Translations under genes and position numbers: made by a program
Notes under the pieces: model-generated
Databases searched by the model: none
Seen by the model: only the letters and a program-made list of their open reading frames with translations
What the model was told of the DNA's origin: nothing
NCBI GenBank assembly: GCA_002295635.1
Contig: DBHK01000015.1
Coordinates: forward strand, 62,001-126,000
Source of the DNA: UBA830 sp002295635
GTDB taxonomy: Bacteria; Pseudomonadota; Alphaproteobacteria; MPNO01; UBA830
Direction: 5' to 3'
DNA length: 64,000 bases
Shown: positions 61,523 through 64,000 of the stretch, piece by piece
How the letters are laid out: every line of letters starts with the position of its first letter
Position numbering within the stretch: the stretch's first letter is position 1

Positions 61523-61540
61523 TTTTACGGTAGTGTAAAA
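61523..61540. promoter_or_regulatory. 18-bp palindromic operator, copy 2
   Basis: TTTTACGGTAGTGTAAAA matches the perfect palindrome at 58042 at 16 of 18 positions, with the right half identical. It lies between the divergent CoA-ligase and hydantoinase B starts and is about 75 bp before the latter. Confidence 0.65.
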
Positions 61541-61614
61541 TTTTCTTGGAATCAAGCGTTACGACTGCTACATCGGGGCTGCCAAAATGCCCGTCAAACC
61601 CCTTGGAGGCCGTT

Positions 61615-63624
61615 TTGAAAGATCTTGTACAGCTAGAGCTCATCCGTGAGTCGCTGATTGCAGTGGTGAATGAGATGCGTGCAAATATCATCCATTCCTC
61701 ATATGCACCCATCATATATGAGGGTCATGATTTTTCCTGCGCGCTGATGTCGGCGGATGGTCGTCAGGTGGCGCAGGGACTTGCAGATCATCCTATCCAT
61801 ATCTTCGCTGTGCCTTATTCGACACAGCAGGTGGTTGCCACGTTTAAGGATGATATCAACGAAGGTGATCTGTTTCTTCATAATGACCCCTACACCGGCG
61901 GGACTCATCTCAATGATATTTTGATGTTGCAGCCAGTGTTTTTTGCCGGAAAGCTTGGCATGTTCGCTGCCATGCGATGCCACTGGAATGATGTCGGGGG
62001 GATGACGCCGGGCAGTTTGTCCGGGCGGGTAAATGAAATAATTCAGGAAGGTATCCGGATTGAGCCGACAAAAATCTGCGACCGTGGAGTACTTAACGAG
62101 CCGTTTATGGGCCTACTTTTCAATAACATGAGAGCCCGCTCAGAACGGCTGGGTGATTTCAACGCTATGTTGGGGACTGGACGTAAAGCGGAGGAACATT
62201 TGCAGCGTCTATACAATAGGTTCGGTGAAGAGTTACTGGGTGGTATAGAGCAACTTATCGAGCGCTCTGAACGTCAGTTACGAACCAAGATTTCTGAACG
62301 CCCCGACGGAGACTACTTCGCCGAAGGGTACATAGAAAGCGATGGAACCAATCCGGACCCTCTCGTGGTCAAGCTTAAATTAACAGTCCAGAATGACGAA
62401 ATCATAGCTGATTTCACGGGTACCTCCGCTCAAACCAACGGCCCGACAAACTGCGGCCCTGCTATGGCCCTCAACGCGGTTGGAACGATTGTGAAATCCT
62501 TCCTCGATCCAAAAACCCCTATAAATCAAGGGTCTTTTAATCCTATAACTGTGATCTCAGAAGAAGGGACCTTTATTAACGCGCATAACGATGCTCCCTG
62601 CGGCGGCATGGCAGAGTGCAAGTTTCTGATAGACTCTGTAGTTGCATCGGCCATGGGTAAAGTCGCGCCCGAAATGACGGTTGGCGACCTTAAGGGTGGT
62701 GCCAACCACGTGATCATATCCGGCTCCGGCGCGGATGGCAGAAATTACATCCATTATGAATGGCCAGCAGGCGGTACCGGCGCATCAGACGGGATTGACG
62801 GATCAAACGCGGTACGAAGCTTTAACGAGGGTGATTTTAACTCAATTCAGTCAGTGGAAACTGTAGAGGGACAGTTTCCGCTCCGAGTGGAACGTTGCGA
62901 GGTCCGTGAAGGAATGTGTGGCGACGGCGAATTCAGAGGAGGATTTGGGCTTCGGCGAGACGTTCGTATCCTATCGGGCCGGGGTGCTCTTTCGGTTATT
63001 TCAGAGAAAAATGTCATACCACCCTACGGTGTGGAAGGCGGTTCAAATGGCGCTGCAAACAGCTTTACGGTTATTCGCGATGGCGAAGTGGTACAGCCTT
63101 CAGATGTGCCCGGTAAAGTCTCCGGTTTCACCCTAGCACCGGGCGATATCGTTCGTGAGGAAACAGCAGGTGGGGGCGGCTATGGTGATCCGCTGGAGCG
63201 AGATCCGGCTATGGTGCTCGCCGATGTAGAGGAATGCTACCTCTCGAATTCTGATGCCTTTGCACGCTTCGGTGTAGTCATTTCCGATGGTCAACTTGAT
63301 GTTTCCGCAACCGAGTCCCGGCGGCAAGCAATGGCGGATAAACGTGTGGTCGTAAACTTGGAATTGGCCAATAACGAAATGATGGACGGGCCACGTCGAC
63401 AGCTCTCAATCCCCAACGACGTAGCAAAAAAACTGGGTGTTTCTGAAGGTGGTCTTGTGGAACTGGTTACTGGCAGGGGTGCGCCGCTTCGGGCTTGGGC
63501 TACCATTTCTGCCGATGGTGAAGCAGTCGGTGTGAGTTCCACAAGCCTGGATATTCTGAACGCGGCGCCAGGCGACCGGGTACGCATTCGCGCGACGGTC
63601 TCGCGACCTGAAACGGCAGCATGA
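61615..63624 (+). CDS. hyuB: Hydantoinase B/oxoprolinase-family protein
   Basis: A 669-aa HyuB-type subunit with the family segments MRANIIHSSYAPIIYEGHDF, HNDPYTGGTHLNDILML and RCHWNDVGGMTPGS. GGTCHNDPY-type metal-binding residues are present. The start is TTG 61615 (MKDLVQLELIRESL), where GGAGG lies 5 bases upstream and the conserved N-terminus begins; the frame stays open 23 codons further upstream without family similarity. With HyuA it forms ATP-dependent hydantoinases, oxoprolinases and acetone/acetophenone-type carboxylases. The partial hyuA gene starts 9 bp downstream. Confidence 0.92.
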   Translation: MKDLVQLELIRESLIAVVNEMRANIIHSSYAPIIYEGHDFSCALMSADGRQVAQGLADHPIHIFAVPYSTQQVVATFKDDINEGDLFLHNDPYTGGTHLNDILMLQPVFFAGKLGMFAAMRCHWNDVGGMTPGSLSGRVNEIIQEGIRIEPTKICDRGVLNEPFMGLLFNNMRARSERLGDFNAMLGTGRKAEEHLQRLYNRFGEELLGGIEQLIERSERQLRTKISERPDGDYFAEGYIESDGTNPDPLVVKLKLTVQNDEIIADFTGTSAQTNGPTNCGPAMALNAVGTIVKSFLDPKTPINQGSFNPITVISEEGTFINAHNDAPCGGMAECKFLIDSVVASAMGKVAPEMTVGDLKGGANHVIISGSGADGRNYIHYEWPAGGTGASDGIDGSNAVRSFNEGDFNSIQSVETVEGQFPLRVERCEVREGMCGDGEFRGGFGLRRDVRILSGRGALSVISEKNVIPPYGVEGGSNGAANSFTVIRDGEVVQPSDVPGKVSGFTLAPGDIVREETAGGGGYGDPLERDPAMVLADVEECYLSNSDAFARFGVVISDGQLDVSATESRRQAMADKRVVVNLELANNEMMDGPRRQLSIPNDVAKKLGVSEGGLVELVTGRGAPLRAWATISADGEAVGVSSTSLDILNAAPGDRVRIRATVSRPETAA

Positions 63625-63633
63625 GTATAAAAA

Positions 63634-64000
63634 ATGTCTAAGAAAAATTTCATCGTTGGCATCGACGTTGGGGGCACTTTTACTGATCTTTTGTGTTTGA
63701 ACATAAACTCCCAGGAACTGTTGTCCGAAAAAGTACCCTCCATACCGGGCCGACAGTGGGAGGGAGTTTTGAGTGCGTTGGAAAAATTAGGTATCGATTA
63801 TGGAGAGATCCACGCCTTTGTGCATGGCACAACAATCGCCACCAATGCACTGCTCGAACGAAAAGGTGCGAAGACCGGTTTAGTCACGACAGAAGGTTTC
63901 AGAGATACCCTAGAAATCGGACGCACCCGACGACTGATTGGGGGGCTCTTTGACATAAAGTTCGTAAGACCAAAGCCTCTGGTGACGCGTGACCTGCGGA
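63634..64000 (+). CDS. hyuA: Hydantoinase A/oxoprolinase-family protein (3' end beyond the window)
   Basis: An open frame starting at ATG 63634 and running to the edge, with 122 codons visible of ~690. The N-terminus KKNFIVGIDVGGTFTDLL is the ATP-binding phosphate-1 motif of this actin-fold family, and VHGTTIATNALLERKGAKTG, then VTTEGFRDTLEIGR, is diagnostic. It is the ATPase partner of HyuB encoded 9 bp upstream. Which substrate the pair hydrolyses or carboxylates (hydantoin, oxoproline, a ketone) cannot be told. Confidence 0.93.
   Translation, partial: MSKKNFIVGIDVGGTFTDLLCLNINSQELLSEKVPSIPGRQWEGVLSALEKLGIDYGEIHAFVHGTTIATNALLERKGAKTGLVTTEGFRDTLEIGRTRRLIGGLFDIKFVRPKPLVTRDLR

Noticed and set aside
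61546..61614. Upstream TTG start for the hydantoinase B gene
   Set aside because: The extra 23 residues show no family similarity, while TTG 61615 has a perfectly spaced GGAGG and starts the conserved N-terminus.
1..64000. tRNA, rRNA, CRISPR, known riboswitch or replication origin
   Set aside because: Scanning found no regularly spaced short repeats, tRNA-like cloverleaf ends or conserved rRNA blocks; a covariance-model search would be needed to exclude small RNAs.

Overview
The window carries about 52 protein genes (two cut by its edges), several gene remnants, and no rRNA, tRNA, CRISPR array or insertion sequence that I can recognise. The gene set points to a moderately GC-rich alphaproteobacterium, probably marine and Rhodospirillales-like: an aapJQMP-type amino-acid importer, TRAP and TTT (tripartite tricarboxylate) transporters, many CoA- and amidohydrolase-type catabolic genes, and a CHASE2 cyclase with CHAT proteins. 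The taxonomic placement is inference from gene content; no marker gene is present.

Region 1 (1-13 kb): the end of a TRAP transporter gene, two EamA exporters flanking an SDR dehydrogenase, then an acid-catabolism cluster. This holds an AMP-forming acyl-CoA synthetase, an ACMSD-type amidohydrolase/decarboxylase, a VanA-type Rieske oxygenase with an apparent N-terminal frameshift, a family III CoA-transferase, an enoyl-CoA hydratase, a third EamA exporter, a citryl-CoA-lyase-like protein and the first of three related metal-dependent amidohydrolases.

Region 2 (13-22.5 kb): a fused TctA-TctB permease, its TctC binding protein, a TetR regulator and three consecutive UbiD-family decarboxylases. 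The same inverted repeat (CATACG-N4-CGTAT) sits before tctAB and before the first ubiD, suggesting one TetR regulon for uptake and decarboxylation of an aromatic or other unsaturated carboxylate. No UbiX flavin prenyltransferase is present.

Region 3 (22.7-32.7 kb): a visibly more AT-rich signalling cassette with frequent non-ATG starts. It encodes a secreted 237-aa protein, a CHASE2 receptor adenylate/guanylate cyclase, and two exported TPR-CHAT (caspase-like) proteins, one with a Sec-type signal and one a lipoprotein. The second CHAT gene lies between duplicated flanks: a remnant of the ABC ATPase gene on one side and a remnant of a CHAT C-terminus on the other. This is the best candidate for an undescribed system: an envelope CHAT protease/cyclase signalling module.

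Region 4 (32.6-46 kb): the aapJQMP importer, a remnant of an FMN-dependent alpha-hydroxy-acid oxidase, then a same-strand catabolic run: ThDP enzyme, SsuB/TauB-type ABC importer, Rieske protein with an unusually long spacer, an unknown 126-aa protein and two recently duplicated amidohydrolases, ending in a frameshifted PqqC/TenA-like remnant.

Region 5 (46-64 kb): two MmgE/PrpD proteins, a PEP-mutase-family lyase, a second ThDP enzyme, and a prpD-prpB-prpC run for a methylcitrate-type cycle. Then come a fourth EamA exporter, a GT9 glycosyltransferase coupled to a TetR regulator, alanine dehydrogenase, a quinone reductase, a nitroreductase, a benzoate/2-aminobenzoate-type CoA ligase, and hydantoinase/oxoprolinase B and (partial) A genes. 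An 18-bp palindrome (TTTTACACTAGTGTAAAA) recurs in the two divergent promoter regions here and probably defines a small local regulon.
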